The position numbers were made by a program, and so were the translations under genes. Shown one piece after another: positions 9,649-19,443 of a DNA stretch of 64,000 bases. The notes beneath the pieces are model-generated. The model had not been told where the DNA came from, ran no database searches, and was given only the letters and a program-made list of their open reading frames with translations. Each line of letters opens with the position of its first letter. Position 1 is the stretch's first letter. The DNA is from Microvirga sp. VF16 (lineage in GTDB: Bacteria; Pseudomonadota; Alphaproteobacteria; Rhizobiales; Beijerinckiaceae): the NCBI RefSeq assembly GCF_016864375.1, contig NZ_CP069354.1, positions 310,001 to 374,000 of the forward strand, written 5' to 3'.

Positions 9649-9870
9649 CGTCATCCCGGACGAGCGAAGCGAAGATCCGGGATCGCTCTAAGAATCTGGC
9701 AATGGAACCTCGACTGTCATCCCCGCGAAGGCGGGGATCCATAAACACCGTTCTGCCAGAATAAAGCGCCGTCAGCGGTTATGGATTCCGGGCTCCGCTG
9801 CGCGGCCCCGGAATGACAGTGTTTTATTCGTTTAACGTTCCCGGATCGACTGACGCCGTCCGGGATGACG
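9649..9870. repeat. Composite inverted repeat, family R3
   Basis: Outer arms CGTCATCCCGGAC... and ...GTCCGGGATGACG bracket inner elements: CTGTCATCCCCGCG with its partner, and GGATTCCGGG...CCCCGGAATGACAG. The whole 222-bp gap between thpR and the aldo/keto reductase gene is this repeat. Similar arms occur at 27600-27744 and 28119-28339. Confidence 0.75.
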
Positions 9871-9885
9871 CATTTCGTTACGCGC

Positions 9886-10929
9886 TTATGGGCACGGATT
9901 GCAGTGCTCGACATGGATGGCGTCGATGCGCTTTTCCAGCTCCGGCGTGATCGTCACGTCGATGGAGGCGATGTCCGTCTTCAGCTGCTCCATCGAGGTC
10001 GCGCCGATGATGTTCGACGTGAGGAAGGGGCGGGAATTGACGAAGGCGAGCGCCATCTGGGCCGGGTCGAGGCCGAATTCCCTGGCGAGCGCGATGTACT
10101 TGCGGATCGCTGCCTCGGCGGTCGGGTTCTCGTAGCGCTGGCCGCGGCCGAACAGGGTGGTACGCGTGCCCGGCGGACGAGCCCCGTCGAGATACTTGCC
10201 GGTGAGATAGCCCTGACCGAGTGGCGAATAGGCGAGGAGGCTGACATTTTCCTGCATCGTCACCTCGGCCAGCGCCACCTCGTAGGTACGGTTGAGGAGG
10301 TTGTAGGCGTTCTGCACCGACTGTACCCGGGCTTGGCCCTTGGCATCCGCATGCTTGAGGAAGCTCATGGTGCCCCAGGCGCTCTCGTTGGAGAGCCCGA
10401 AATGGCGGATCTTTCCGGCCTTCACCAGGTCCGTCATGATCTCGACGGTCTCGGCGATCGGGTGGGATTCGCCCTCCTGATGGCGGAAGATCGTCGGGTT
10501 TGAGCCCCAGGGCATGGGGCGGTCGGGCCAGTGGATCTGGTAGAGATCGATATAGTCGGTCCCAAGCCGCTTGAGGCTCTTGTTCACCGCCTCCTCGACC
10601 TGTGCGCGGGAAAGCTCGCCCTTGGAGCCATTGTCGCGGAACCAGGTATTGTCGGTGCGGCCGACCACCTTGGTGGCGAGAATCACCTTATCGCGCGTGC
10701 CCCGGGCCTTGAACCAGGAGCCGATGATCCGCTCGGTCGAGCCTTGGGTCTCAGGCCGGGGCGGAATCGAGTAGAGTTCGGCCGTGTCGAAGAAATTGAT
10801 ACCCTGGTCGAGGGCATAATCCATCTGCGCGTGGCCATCGGCCTCATTGTTCTGCTGGCCCCAGGTCATGGTGCCGAGACAGATGAGGCTGACGTTGAGG
10901 TCTGTGCGGCCGAGGCGGCGATATTCCAT
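9886..10929 (-). CDS. Aldo/keto reductase, Tas-like
   Basis: 347 residues from ATG 10929 (MEYRRLGRTDLNVS), with GAGGAG about 9 nt upstream. AKR TIM barrel: catalytic Asp and Tyr in FFDTAELY (about 50-57), Lys in LATKVVG (about 85-90), His in YQIHWPDR (about 127). NADP-binding C-terminal segment TSNIIGATSMEQL. The NTWFRDN and PMPWGSNPT inserts are characteristic of the Tas/YajO branch. Substrate unknown; likely NADPH-dependent reduction of aldehydes or ketones. Confidence 0.92.
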   Translation of the reverse strand: MEYRRLGRTDLNVSLICLGTMTWGQQNNEADGHAQMDYALDQGINFFDTAELYSIPPRPETQGSTERIIGSWFKARGTRDKVILATKVVGRTDNTWFRDNGSKGELSRAQVEEAVNKSLKRLGTDYIDLYQIHWPDRPMPWGSNPTIFRHQEGESHPIAETVEIMTDLVKAGKIRHFGLSNESAWGTMSFLKHADAKGQARVQSVQNAYNLLNRTYEVALAEVTMQENVSLLAYSPLGQGYLTGKYLDGARPPGTRTTLFGRGQRYENPTAEAAIRKYIALAREFGLDPAQMALAFVNSRPFLTSNIIGATSMEQLKTDIASIDVTITPELEKRIDAIHVEHCNPCP

Positions 10930-10993
10930 AAGTCTGGCTCCTCGCGGGGACATGATCCGCCGCGTTCAGGCGAGAATGAGGCGCTGAAGCGAT

Positions 10994-11656
10994 TCAGCGC
11001 TGAGAAAGGCGGGCGAGAAAGGTCTCGACGCTGGGCAGGATGCGTTCGACGATGGTCTCGACGCCCTTGCCCGTCGGGTGCATCCCGTCGGGCAGGTTGA
11101 GGGCGCGGTCGCCGGCGACTCCATCCAGGAAGAAGGGATAGAGCACAAGGTCGTGCTTCTTCGCAATGTCCGGATAGATGGCATCGAATTTCTGCACGTA
11201 TTCCGGCCCGAGATTGCGCGAGGCATACATGCCCGCGAGCATCACCGGGATGTTGCGGCTTTTCAGGCGCTCGACGATGGCCTCCAGGTTCTTGCGGGTC
11301 CCGGCGGGGTCGAGGCCGCGCAGCATGTCGTTGGCGCCGAGTTCCAGGATCACCCCATCGGTGCCGTCCGAAACCGACCAGTCGAGCCGGTCGAGGCCGC
11401 CCGAGGAGGTGTCGCCGGACACGCCCGCATTGGCGACTTCCACGTTGTAACCCTTGGCTTTCAGCGCCTTCTCCAGCACAACCGGGAAGGCCGCCTCCTG
11501 CGGCAGGTTGTAGCCGGCGCTCAGGCTGTCGCCAAGCGCCACGAGGCGGATTGGCTTGGTTTGGGCCTGAGCTGCGGGGAGGGCGACGACCATGGCGGCA
11601 AGGGCCGCCGCACACGCAAAAATGATCGTCATGAATGGGCCGGATTGGCGCTTCAT
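10994..11656 (-). CDS. tesA: Periplasmic SGNH arylesterase/thioesterase I
   Basis: 220 residues from ATG 11656, with a signal peptide to about residue 31 (PAAQAQ). Catalytic Ser44 in GDSLSAGY, oxyanion residues Gly81 (VSGDT) and Asn109 (GAND), and the Asp190/His193 pair in PDGMHP. It is divergent from an ABC transporter, the same grouping as E. coli tesA-ybbA-ybbP, which suggests a shared role in handling lipids or other hydrophobic compounds in the periplasm. Confidence 0.93.
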   Translation of the reverse strand: MKRQSGPFMTIIFACAAALAAMVVALPAAQAQTKPIRLVALGDSLSAGYNLPQEAAFPVVLEKALKAKGYNVEVANAGVSGDTSSGGLDRLDWSVSDGTDGVILELGANDMLRGLDPAGTRKNLEAIVERLKSRNIPVMLAGMYASRNLGPEYVQKFDAIYPDIAKKHDLVLYPFFLDGVAGDRALNLPDGMHPTGKGVETIVERILPSVETFLARLSQR

Positions 11657-11721
11657 CGATAGGCTTCCCATCTAGGCAGAACTAAACAGACGTCTTGGAT
11701 CGTTTCCAACAGATCGGGTGA

Positions 11722-12420
<699 letters not shown>

Positions 12421-12430
12421 GGGTCCAGTC

Positions 12431-15022
12431 ATGCACGGCTCCCTTCCCGCCACGCCGCAAAAGCGGCCCGTCGTCTCGGCCTCCCGGATGCCCCTCCTGC
12501 TGCGCCTGGCCTTCCGCGAATTGCGCGGGGGTCTCACAGGCTTCGGCATCTTTCTCGCTTGCATCGCGCTCGGCGTTGCGGCCATCGCCAGCGTCTCGTC
12601 CCTGTCCCGCTCCCTGACGGAAGGCATCTCCCGCGAAGGCCGTCGGATCCTCGGCGGCGACATGGCCTTCTCGCTGCTCCAGCGGGAGGCGGGGACACCC
12701 GAGTGGGCGTTCCTCGAATCGAAAGGCCGGGTCAATGTGATTGCCACCATGCGGGCCATGGCGGTGGCCGGCGAGAAGGGCTCGGGGCTCGTCGAGATGA
12801 AGGCTGTCGACGGGGGCTATCCCAATGTCGGCCTGCTCGAAACCGATCCGCAGATGTCTCCCGCCGAGGTGTTCGCCGAGAAGAACGGCGCCTTCGGAGC
12901 CGCCGTCGATCCGGCCCTTCTTGCGCGCCTCGATCTGAAAGTGGGCGACCGGGTGACGGTCGGCGCGGCGAATGTGGAATTGCGGGCGAGCCTCGTGTCC
13001 GAGCCCGACAAGATCGCTGACGGCATCGGCTTCGGGCCGCGCCTCCTGCTCTCGCAGGAGGCATTGAAGGCGACCGGCCTCGTCCAGCCCGGAAGCCTCG
13101 TGCGCTGGACGTACCGGCTCACCCTGCCGCCCAACATGTCCACGGAAGAAGGCCTGACGCAGATCGAGGCGGAGGCGAACCGCGTGCTGCCGGAGGCGGG
13201 CTGGAATATCCGCACCCGCCTCAACGCCGATCCGCGCTTTGCCCGCAACATCGAGCGCTTCACTCAGTTCCTGACCCTTGTAGGCCTCACGGCGCTGCTT
13301 GTCGGCGGCGTCGGCGTCGCCAATGCGGTGCGCGGTTTCGTCGACCGCAAGCGCGCCTCGATTGCCACCTTGAAAAGCCTCGGCGCGCCGGGTGGGCAGG
13401 TGGTGATGCTGTATCTGATGCAGGTGATGCTGATTGCTCTGGTCGGCATCGGCATCGGCCTCGCCTTCGGGGCCGTGCTCCCCTTCGTGATCACCGGGCT
13501 CTTCGGCCACCTCCTGCCGATCCCGATCCAGCCGACTTTGGCCTGGAGCGAACTCGGGATCGCGCTGCTCTACGGCATCCTCACGGCCCTGGTCTTCGCG
13601 CTGGCTCCCTTAGGGAGAGCGCATGACGTGCCGGTTTCCGGTCTCTTCCGGGACCAGGTCGATCCGGAGCGGCGCTGGCCGCGCAAGCGCTATGTGACGG
13701 CGCTTGTGCTGTCGGTTGCGGCCCTCGTGGGGCTGTCGCTGCTCGCGGCCTATGACCGGCGCATCGCCCTGATGTTCGTCGGCGCCGCTGCCGGCTCCTT
13801 CATCCTGCTGCGTCTCGTGGCTCTCGGCATCATGGCGCTTGCCGGCCGTCTGCCGCGTCCTCGCCGGACGGCACCGCGGCTGGCGCTGGCCAATATCCAC
13901 CGCCCCGGCGCGCTCACGCCGTCGCTGGTTCTCTCGCTGGGCCTCGGCATTACACTCCTCGTGACGCTTGCGCTCATCGATACCAACCTGACCCGCCAGC
14001 TGACGCAGAGCCTGCCGGAGAAGGCGCCGAGCTTCTTCTTCCTCGACATCCCGAACCAGCAGGCGGATTCCTTCGAGGGCTTCCTGAAAGCCCAAGCCTC
14101 CGACGCCCATATCGAGCGCGTGCCGATGATGCGCGGGCGGCTCGTGAGCCTCGGCGGGCGCCCCGTGGGCGAGATCAAGGCTGCCGAGGACGTGGCCTGG
14201 GTGCTCTCGGGCGATCGCGGCATCACCTATGCCAAGGTGCCGCCGGAGGGCTCGAAGATCGTGCAGGGCGAGTGGTGGCCGCACGATTATCGGGGCAAGC
14301 CGCTGGTCTCCTTCGATCATAAGATCGCCGAGGGCTTAGGGTTGAAGATCGGCGACGAGATCACCGTCAATGTGCTCGGGCGCAACATCAGTGCCACCAT
14401 CGCCAATTTGCGCGAGGTGGAATGGCGCACCATGGGCATCAACTTCGTCATGGTATTCTCGCCCAATGCCTTTGCCGGTGCGCCGCATACGCATCTGGCC
14501 ACCGTCACCTTCCCCAACGGTTCCAATGCGGTCCTTGATGCGAGGATCCTGCGAAGCGCGGCCCAGACCTATCCGATGGTCACGAGCGTGCGGGTCAAGG
14601 ATGCCTTGGAGGCGGTGAACGACGTGGTCTCTCAGCTCGTCATGGCCATTCGCGGCGCAAGCTCCATCGCGCTGATCGCAAGCCTTCTGGTTCTGGCCGG
14701 CGCGCTCGCGGCCGGCCATCGGGCGCGCCTCTACGATGCGGTGGTGCTGAAGACCCTGGGCGCCACGCGGACCAAGCTGATTTCGGCCTATGCGCTGGAA
14801 TATGGATTGCTGGGCCTTGCCACGGCCGTGTTCGGCCTGCTGGCCGGCACCGTCGCGTCCTACTTCATCATTACCCGCGTGATGAACCTAAGCTTTACCT
14901 TAGACTTGTCGGGCGCGGTCTTGGCCTCCGCGCTCGCCGTTCTCGTGAGTGTCGGATTAGGTCTGATGGGAACTTGGCGGATCTTAAGTCAAAAGCCGGC
15001 GTCATACTTAAGAAACCTTTAA
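12431..15022 (+). CDS. FtsX-like ABC permease, YbbP type
   Basis: 863 residues with about ten membrane segments: one near residue 35-55, a first FtsX-like block (about 275-410), a middle pair (about 425-470), a segment near 500, and a C-terminal FtsX block (about 735-855). Two large extracytoplasmic loops (about 60-270 and 520-730) are MacB-PCD-like. This 10-TM layout belongs to the YbbP family of putative lipid or drug exporters. Translation may also start at the ATG at 12488 (MPLLLRLAFRELRGG), which lines up better with family N-termini. Forms an operon with the ATPase. Confidence 0.92.
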   Translation: MHGSLPATPQKRPVVSASRMPLLLRLAFRELRGGLTGFGIFLACIALGVAAIASVSSLSRSLTEGISREGRRILGGDMAFSLLQREAGTPEWAFLESKGRVNVIATMRAMAVAGEKGSGLVEMKAVDGGYPNVGLLETDPQMSPAEVFAEKNGAFGAAVDPALLARLDLKVGDRVTVGAANVELRASLVSEPDKIADGIGFGPRLLLSQEALKATGLVQPGSLVRWTYRLTLPPNMSTEEGLTQIEAEANRVLPEAGWNIRTRLNADPRFARNIERFTQFLTLVGLTALLVGGVGVANAVRGFVDRKRASIATLKSLGAPGGQVVMLYLMQVMLIALVGIGIGLAFGAVLPFVITGLFGHLLPIPIQPTLAWSELGIALLYGILTALVFALAPLGRAHDVPVSGLFRDQVDPERRWPRKRYVTALVLSVAALVGLSLLAAYDRRIALMFVGAAAGSFILLRLVALGIMALAGRLPRPRRTAPRLALANIHRPGALTPSLVLSLGLGITLLVTLALIDTNLTRQLTQSLPEKAPSFFFLDIPNQQADSFEGFLKAQASDAHIERVPMMRGRLVSLGGRPVGEIKAAEDVAWVLSGDRGITYAKVPPEGSKIVQGEWWPHDYRGKPLVSFDHKIAEGLGLKIGDEITVNVLGRNISATIANLREVEWRTMGINFVMVFSPNAFAGAPHTHLATVTFPNGSNAVLDARILRSAAQTYPMVTSVRVKDALEAVNDVVSQLVMAIRGASSIALIASLLVLAGALAAGHRARLYDAVVLKTLGATRTKLISAYALEYGLLGLATAVFGLLAGTVASYFIITRVMNLSFTLDLSGAVLASALAVLVSVGLGLMGTWRILSQKPASYLRNL

Positions 15023-15055
15023 CGCCGGGCTTGAGCCCGACTGTTATAGTGGATC

Positions 15056-15110
15056 GTGAAAGGCAGAATGAGAGGCAGAAACCTTTCTGCTTTTCATTCT
15101 TCTTTTTCAC
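15056..15110 (+). terminator. Imperfect long hairpin with T-rich arm
   Basis: Three matching blocks pair across a 2-nt apex: GTGAAA with TTTCAC, GAATGA with TCATTC, GCAGAAA with TTTCTGC. The right arm is T-rich (TTCTTTTT). It lies 33 bp after the ABC permease stop and may terminate that operon or form the first part of the leader of the next gene. Confidence 0.45.
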
Positions 15111-15150
15111 GAAAGTTTGAAGCTTGGCCCTCCCTCTTGCGGAAAGAAGC

Positions 15151-15201
15151 CAGCCCTCTCATATTTCAGGTGCTGCCGAAAACTGCGGCGGCCGAGGGCT
15201 G
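15151..15201 (+). promoter_or_regulatory. Structured 5' leader, candidate ybhL RNA motif
   Basis: A perfect 8-bp stem (CAGCCCTC at 15151-15158 with GAGGGCTG at 15194-15201) encloses a smaller stem-loop around TGCTGCCGAAAACTGCGGCG. It sits about 50 bp upstream of a Bax-inhibitor-1 (YbhL/YccA) gene. A structured ybhL leader upstream of such genes in alphaproteobacteria was described by comparative genomics; the position and stem agree, but I cannot run the covariance model here. Confidence 0.5.
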
Positions 15202-15252
15202 ACTTTCCAGCCTTTCGAGGGAACACACGGGACACCGCGAGAAAGGACTCCG

Positions 15253-16035
15253 ATGCAACCGTATGAGCAAAACCAAAACGCCTATGGCACCGGCTTTGCC
15301 CGGACGGAGGCACAGGTCGACCAGGGCCTGCGTACCTTCATGCTCGGCGTCTACAACAACATGGTCCTGGGCCTTGCCATCTCGGCCCTGGTCGCACTCG
15401 GCGTGAACATGCTGGCCACGACGAGCGATCCGGCTGCTGCCGTCGCCCGTATCGGCAGCATCGGACTGACCCAGTTCGGCGTGACCCTCTACACCACGCC
15501 GCTGATGTGGATTGTGGCGCTGGCGCCTCTGGCTTTCATTTTCTTCTTCTCGTTCCGCATGGACCGGATGTCGGCGGCAGCGGCCCGCAGCACCTTCTTC
15601 GCCTTCGCGGCGGTGATGGGTGCTTCGCTCTCGACGCTTCTCATCCGCTACACCGGTGCGAGCGTCGTGCAGGTGTTCTTCATCACGGCCGCGGCCTTCG
15701 GCTCGCTGTCGCTGTGGGGTTACACCACGAACCGCAGCCTGTCGGGCATGGGCTCGTTCCTGATCATGGGTCTCGTCGGCCTGATCCTGGCCTCGATCGT
15801 GAACATCTTCGTCGCGTCGAGCGCCCTGCAGTTCGGCATTTCCGTGATCGGCGTTCTGATCTTCGCAGGCCTGACGGCTTACGATACGCAGAAGCTGAAG
15901 GAGATGTACCTCTACGGCAACTTCGACTCCGAGACAGCTGCCAAGGCCTCCGTCTTCGGCGCCCTGACGCTCTACCTGGACTTCATCAACATGTTCCAGT
16001 TCCTCCTCGCTCTCGTGGGCAACCGCAACGAGTAA
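15253..16035 (+). CDS. Bax inhibitor-1/YccA family membrane protein (YbhL-like)
   Basis: 260 residues from ATG 15253, with GAAAGGA about 7 nt upstream; an upstream frame extension to 15124 overlaps the structured leader and is rejected. Seven membrane segments. Family features: LRTFMLGVYNNMVLGL at the start of the first segment, ITAAAFGSLSLWGYTT in the middle, and the diagnostic GLTAYDTQKLKEMY near residue 210. BI-1 proteins form pH-sensitive calcium-leak channels in some bacteria; the role here is unknown. Ends at a strong terminator. Confidence 0.93.
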   Translation: MQPYEQNQNAYGTGFARTEAQVDQGLRTFMLGVYNNMVLGLAISALVALGVNMLATTSDPAAAVARIGSIGLTQFGVTLYTTPLMWIVALAPLAFIFFFSFRMDRMSAAAARSTFFAFAAVMGASLSTLLIRYTGASVVQVFFITAAAFGSLSLWGYTTNRSLSGMGSFLIMGLVGLILASIVNIFVASSALQFGISVIGVLIFAGLTAYDTQKLKEMYLYGNFDSETAAKASVFGALTLYLDFINMFQFLLALVGNRNE

Positions 16036-16058
16036 GGACGAGCGGATCGAACGATCGC

Positions 16059-16092
16059 AAAGCCCCGGCCGAAAAGCCGGGGCTTTTCTTTT
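16059..16092 (+). terminator. Rho-independent terminator
   Basis: 11-bp stem AAAGCCCCGGC / GCCGGGGCTTT with a 6-nt loop, followed by T-rich TTTTCTTTT. It lies 24 bp after the Bax-inhibitor gene. Confidence 0.9.
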
Positions 16093-16116
16093 GGCGAGCA
16101 TACGCTTGAAACGTCT

Positions 16117-16443
16117 CTACGCTCCCGGCGGGCGATACTTGACCGACTTCGCCTTTCCGAGTGCTGTCATCAGTTCCTCGACGCTGATGAGGACGGTTGT
16201 CTCGCACGAGCGAAGCGCGCCTCCCGCGCCGATGGCAAGCACGACAGCTGCCATCGATACATTGTCCGGTGCCTCCCATAAATTCCAGCCATCGTGTTCG
16301 CCGAAGGCGTACCAGAATCCGTGCAGCTTTCCGCCGACCGACTCGATGTACGAACTCGCCGCCGCACGTCGATCCTCGGGGTTTTCGATCAGGCGCGCCC
16401 AGGTCTCGGGCGTGTAGCTGAAGCGCGTGAGATACAAGGCCAT
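16117..16443 (-). CDS. GYD domain protein
   Basis: 108 residues, the size of a single GYD domain (PF08734). Visible features: LYLTRFSYTPETWARLIENPEDR, SVGGKLHGFWYAFGEHDGWNLWEAP and a central VSMAAVVLAIGAGGALRS. These match the ferredoxin-like GYD fold of small cytosolic proteins with unknown function. Converges on the Bax-inhibitor gene; not obviously in an operon. Confidence 0.88.
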   Translation of the reverse strand: MALYLTRFSYTPETWARLIENPEDRRAAASSYIESVGGKLHGFWYAFGEHDGWNLWEAPDNVSMAAVVLAIGAGGALRSCETTVLISVEELMTALGKAKSVKYRPPGA

Positions 16444-16484
16444 GGCTCACCTCATCCGTCAGAGTTTGGCCCCAGCGAATGTAG

Positions 16485-18035
16485 TTAACGCTCGATTCGG
16501 GAGAGCGGCGAGTCATTTGCACAGCGATAGCCGAAATAGGCGCTCGCAACGGCCGCAGCGGCGCAGATCAGCGCCACCAGCCCGAACCCGCCGATCATGG
16601 CCGTGGCATAGATTTCCCTTAAACTGTCGGAGGGTGGGGCCGACATCGGCGGCGCGGTGCCGAAGGTCGCCTGTGCGAAGAGACCCGCCATCTCCGGGCT
16701 GGCCCAGGCGGCGGCGTGCTGGAAACCAAAGGTAGCGGTGACGCCGAGACCGGCCACTGCGATCAGCCCCGCGACGCGGGAGATTGCATTGTTGATCCCG
16801 GAAGCTACGCCGATGCGCTCGTCGGGAGCGGCATTCATCACTGTCGTCGATAGCGGCGCGACCGTAATCCCCATGCCGAGGCCCATGACAATCATAACCG
16901 GCACGATCGCGAGCCAATAGCCGCCGTGAAGGACGGCGGGAGCCATAAGTGCGAAGCCTAAGCCCGTGATGAGGGGGCCTACCGTCAGGAGCATGCGGGT
17001 GCCGAACCGGTCGGCCATCACGCCGCCGAGCCGGGAGAGCACGGCCATCACGAGCGTGAAGGGCAGGAATACCGAGCCCGCCTTGGCGGCCGAATAGCCA
17101 TGAGCCTCGATCAGGGCTGTCGGCAGGAAGAACAAAGCGCCACTCAGCGCAAAATAGAGCAGCAGGGTCAGTGCATTGACGTTGGCGAAAGCGGGTACGC
17201 GAAACAGGTCGAGCGGCATCATCGGCGCAGCGCAGCGCTTCTCGTGCAGCACGAAGAGGCCAAGAACGATCGCACTGGCGAGAGTCAGCAGGATCGCGAT
17301 GCTCCGCTGACTATCCCGTTCGCCAAGCGCCGTCAGCCCGTAGGCGAGGAGACCAAGCCCCACGACAGCCAGAACGCCGCCCAGCCAGTCCATGGCGGCC
17401 TGTCGTGTCACCAGGCTTTCCGGCACGTGCCTCCAGCACAGCCAGAGCGCCAGCGCAGCAATGGGGACATTGATCCAGAAAATCGCCTGCCAGGGCCCGA
17501 TATCAATGAGCCAGCCGCCCAGGATCGGCCCGAGCGCGGCGGCGATAGCGGAGGCGGCCGCCCAGGTGCCGATGGCCTTGCCCCGTGCCTCCTTTGGGAA
17601 ATGGGCGCTGATCAGGGCGAGCGATCCCGGCACCAGCAGGGCGCCGCCGATGCCCTGAAAGGCCCGGGCCGCGATCAGCATCCCGGCCGATCCGGACAGA
17701 CCACACCACAGGGAGGTGAGGCCGAAGCAGGCAATGCCGATCATGAAGACCCGTCTCAAGCCATAGGCATCGCCGGCCGCGCCACCGAGCAGCAGGAAGG
17801 CGGACAGGGTCAGCGCATAGGCATTGGTGATCCATTGCATCTCGGCGAGCGACGCCTGCAGGCTCTCGCGCATCTGCGGGATCGCGACGGTGACGATGGC
17901 GCCATCGGCAAAAACCATGCTGGAAGCCAGGATTGCGGTCCAGACCACATAGGTCTGTGTCCCGGAGGCAGTGGAGGGCTGCGTCTTGCTTGGCCCGAAC
18001 TCGTTCACGCGCAAGCCTTTCCTGTAATGCCTCAT
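16485..18035 (-). CDS. MFS transporter, DHA2 (EmrB/QacA) family
   Basis: 516 residues with about 14 membrane segments, the DHA2 layout. Motif A-like GGAAGDAYGLRRVFMIG after the second segment, ARAFQGIGGALLVPGSLALI (motif C region of drug exporters), and WINVPIAALAL. Proton-driven multidrug or metabolite efflux is the likely function. Start may be ATG 18035 or the GTG ten codons later. No adjacent regulator or HlyD-type partner is present, so it probably works without an EmrA-like adaptor. Confidence 0.9.
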   Translation of the reverse strand: MRHYRKGLRVNEFGPSKTQPSTASGTQTYVVWTAILASSMVFADGAIVTVAIPQMRESLQASLAEMQWITNAYALTLSAFLLLGGAAGDAYGLRRVFMIGIACFGLTSLWCGLSGSAGMLIAARAFQGIGGALLVPGSLALISAHFPKEARGKAIGTWAAASAIAAALGPILGGWLIDIGPWQAIFWINVPIAALALWLCWRHVPESLVTRQAAMDWLGGVLAVVGLGLLAYGLTALGERDSQRSIAILLTLASAIVLGLFVLHEKRCAAPMMPLDLFRVPAFANVNALTLLLYFALSGALFFLPTALIEAHGYSAAKAGSVFLPFTLVMAVLSRLGGVMADRFGTRMLLTVGPLITGLGFALMAPAVLHGGYWLAIVPVMIVMGLGMGITVAPLSTTVMNAAPDERIGVASGINNAISRVAGLIAVAGLGVTATFGFQHAAAWASPEMAGLFAQATFGTAPPMSAPPSDSLREIYATAMIGGFGLVALICAAAAVASAYFGYRCANDSPLSRIER

Positions 18036-18122
18036 ATTAAGGCAAAAGGGAGATGAAAAGACAGTCTTCCCAATGCCGGAATGCTATTCCTTCCCGGCCC
18101 AAAAGTGCTTTAGAGAATCCCC

Positions 18123-18665
18123 ATGAGCATTCTCGTCCGCGCCTCTTCAGAAAACGATCTCGATGCCATCACCGCGATCTACGCCCATGCGGTGACGCAT
18201 GGCACGGCTTCCTTCGAGCTCGATCCGCCGTCGAAAGCCGAGATGGTGCGCCGGCGGACCGCCATTCTGGAAGGCGGTTATCCCTATCTCGTGGCGGAGA
18301 AGGATGGCGCAGTTCTGGGTTACGCCTATGCGGGGGCCTACCGCACCCGGCCGGCCTATCGTTCGACGGTGGAGGATTCGATCTATGTCGCGCCCTCCGC
18401 ACAGGGGCAGGGCGTGGGTCGTCTGTTGCTCGCCGCTCTGATCGAGGAATGTGAAATACGGGATTTCAGGCTCATGGTGGCCGTCATAGGCGACGAGGAA
18501 TCGAAGGGCTCCATCGGCCTGCATCGGAGCATGGGGTTCGAGCCCGTCGGCATCCTGAAAGGCATCGGGTATAAGCACGGGCGCTGGCTTTCCACCGTGC
18601 TGATGCAGCGGGCCCTTGGACGCGGCATGCAGGAGCCTCCCACGCGTCCAATGCCTATCGGTTAA
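18123..18665 (+). CDS. GNAT acetyltransferase, phosphinothricin acetyltransferase-like
   Basis: 180 residues. Acetyl-CoA-binding QGQGVGRLLL (about 97-106); the ATFELDPPS-like segment (GTASFELDPP), YAGAYRTRPAYRSTVEDSIYV and the C-terminal GYKHGRWL are typical of the Pat/Bar branch, which acetylates phosphinothricin, methionine sulfone or related amino acids. Which amine is the physiological substrate cannot be told from sequence. The stop overlaps by 4 bp the stop of the convergent DUF2794 gene. Confidence 0.9.
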   Translation: MSILVRASSENDLDAITAIYAHAVTHGTASFELDPPSKAEMVRRRTAILEGGYPYLVAEKDGAVLGYAYAGAYRTRPAYRSTVEDSIYVAPSAQGQGVGRLLLAALIEECEIRDFRLMVAVIGDEESKGSIGLHRSMGFEPVGILKGIGYKHGRWLSTVLMQRALGRGMQEPPTRPMPIG

Positions 18666-19042
18666 GCCGACACAACCTTCGGTTTGTCGAGGACGCGCAG
18701 CACGCGTGCGAGTTCATGTCCGCGTTTGAGGATCAGGCCCGTCGAGACGATGACCGAATAAGCACCCTGCTTCTTGGCGAGCTTCGGATCCTTCTCGATC
18801 CGGTAGAGGGGTATTTCCGACGTGCGCCGGAAGATGGAGAAAACGGCCTTTTCGGGCATGAAGTCGATCGCGTAATCGCGCCATTCGCCGGCGGCTACCA
18901 TGCGGCCGTAGAGATTGAGAATGGCCTGCAACTCGACACGGTCGAAGGACACCTGTTTCGGCGCGGCGGGAAAAGGAACGATGTGGGCCGAACCCTGCAT
19001 CGAGCCGCCGCGCAGCGGCTCTGCGATGTCACCTTCGCTCAT
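18662..19042 (-). CDS. DUF2794 family protein
   Basis: 126 residues from ATG 19042 (MSEGDIAEP). Conserved core VSFDRVELQAILNLYGRMVAA, DYAIDFMPEKAVFSIFRR, PLYRIEKDPKLAKKQGAY and VVSTGLILKRGHEL-like end match DUF2794 (PF10984), which is confined mainly to alphaproteobacteria. Function unknown, cytosolic. A second upstream ATG (19054) is possible. Tail-to-tail overlap with the GNAT gene means the two transcripts are complementary at their 3' ends. Confidence 0.88.
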   Translation of the reverse strand: MSEGDIAEPLRGGSMQGSAHIVPFPAAPKQVSFDRVELQAILNLYGRMVAAGEWRDYAIDFMPEKAVFSIFRRTSEIPLYRIEKDPKLAKKQGAYSVIVSTGLILKRGHELARVLRVLDKPKVVSA

Positions 19043-19135
19043 GACGCCTCCCATGACTGGTCAACATATGCTGATGATGGGCTTCGGCGGCTAAGGGATC
19101 AACCCATCATGACACAATGAATCACCGGTTCTTTA

Positions 19136-19246
19136 GCGCATTGTGCGGAAAAGTGGATCCGGTTTTCCGCAAAGACAATGCGCCAATGTAAAGCGTGAGC
19201 ATCGGATCGATCCCAAAAGTGCATTCCACTTTTGGGTCCGCTGCTC
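19136..19246. repeat. Interspersed palindromic repeat, family R1, copy B
   Basis: Same module order as copy A: GCGCATTGTGCGGAAAAGTG, then CCGGTTTTCCGC, then CCCAAAAGTG...CCACTTTTGGGTCCG. Falls between the DUF2794 gene and the candidate small RNA. Confidence 0.78.
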
Positions 19247-19259
19247 GTGCAAATCATAT

Positions 19260-19441
19260 TCCTGCCTCATTCGCGCCGTGATGGAGCCGCACTGAATGCT
19301 GTTAATGCTTAAGTTGCCTCGACGGCCCGGCTCATTGAACGGCTTGGACACGTCAGCCCCCCAGCCCTCTGAGTCGCTTGAGGAGCCGGGCCACCCAGTC
19401 GAGACACAGGGCTGCCTTCCAAGGCAGCCTTTTCCTTTGTT
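19260..19441 (+). ncRNA. Candidate small RNA ending at a Rho-independent terminator
   Basis: No protein-coding gene is supported here on either strand, yet two terminators follow in plus orientation (19410 and 19444). Upstream sequence has C-rich single-stranded-looking stretches (GCCCCCCAGCCC) and possible pairing between CGGCCCGGCTC and GAGCCGGGCC, as in many regulatory RNAs. The 5' end is not known; I cannot place a clear promoter. Flanking genes point away from or toward it on the minus strand, so the terminators do not serve a neighbour. Confidence 0.4.
19410..19441 (+). terminator. Rho-independent terminator of candidate small RNA
   Basis: 7-bp stem GGCTGCC / GGCAGCC extended by TT-AA pairing, followed by TTTTCCTTTGTTT. 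Confidence 0.75.
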
Positions 19442-19443
19442 TA

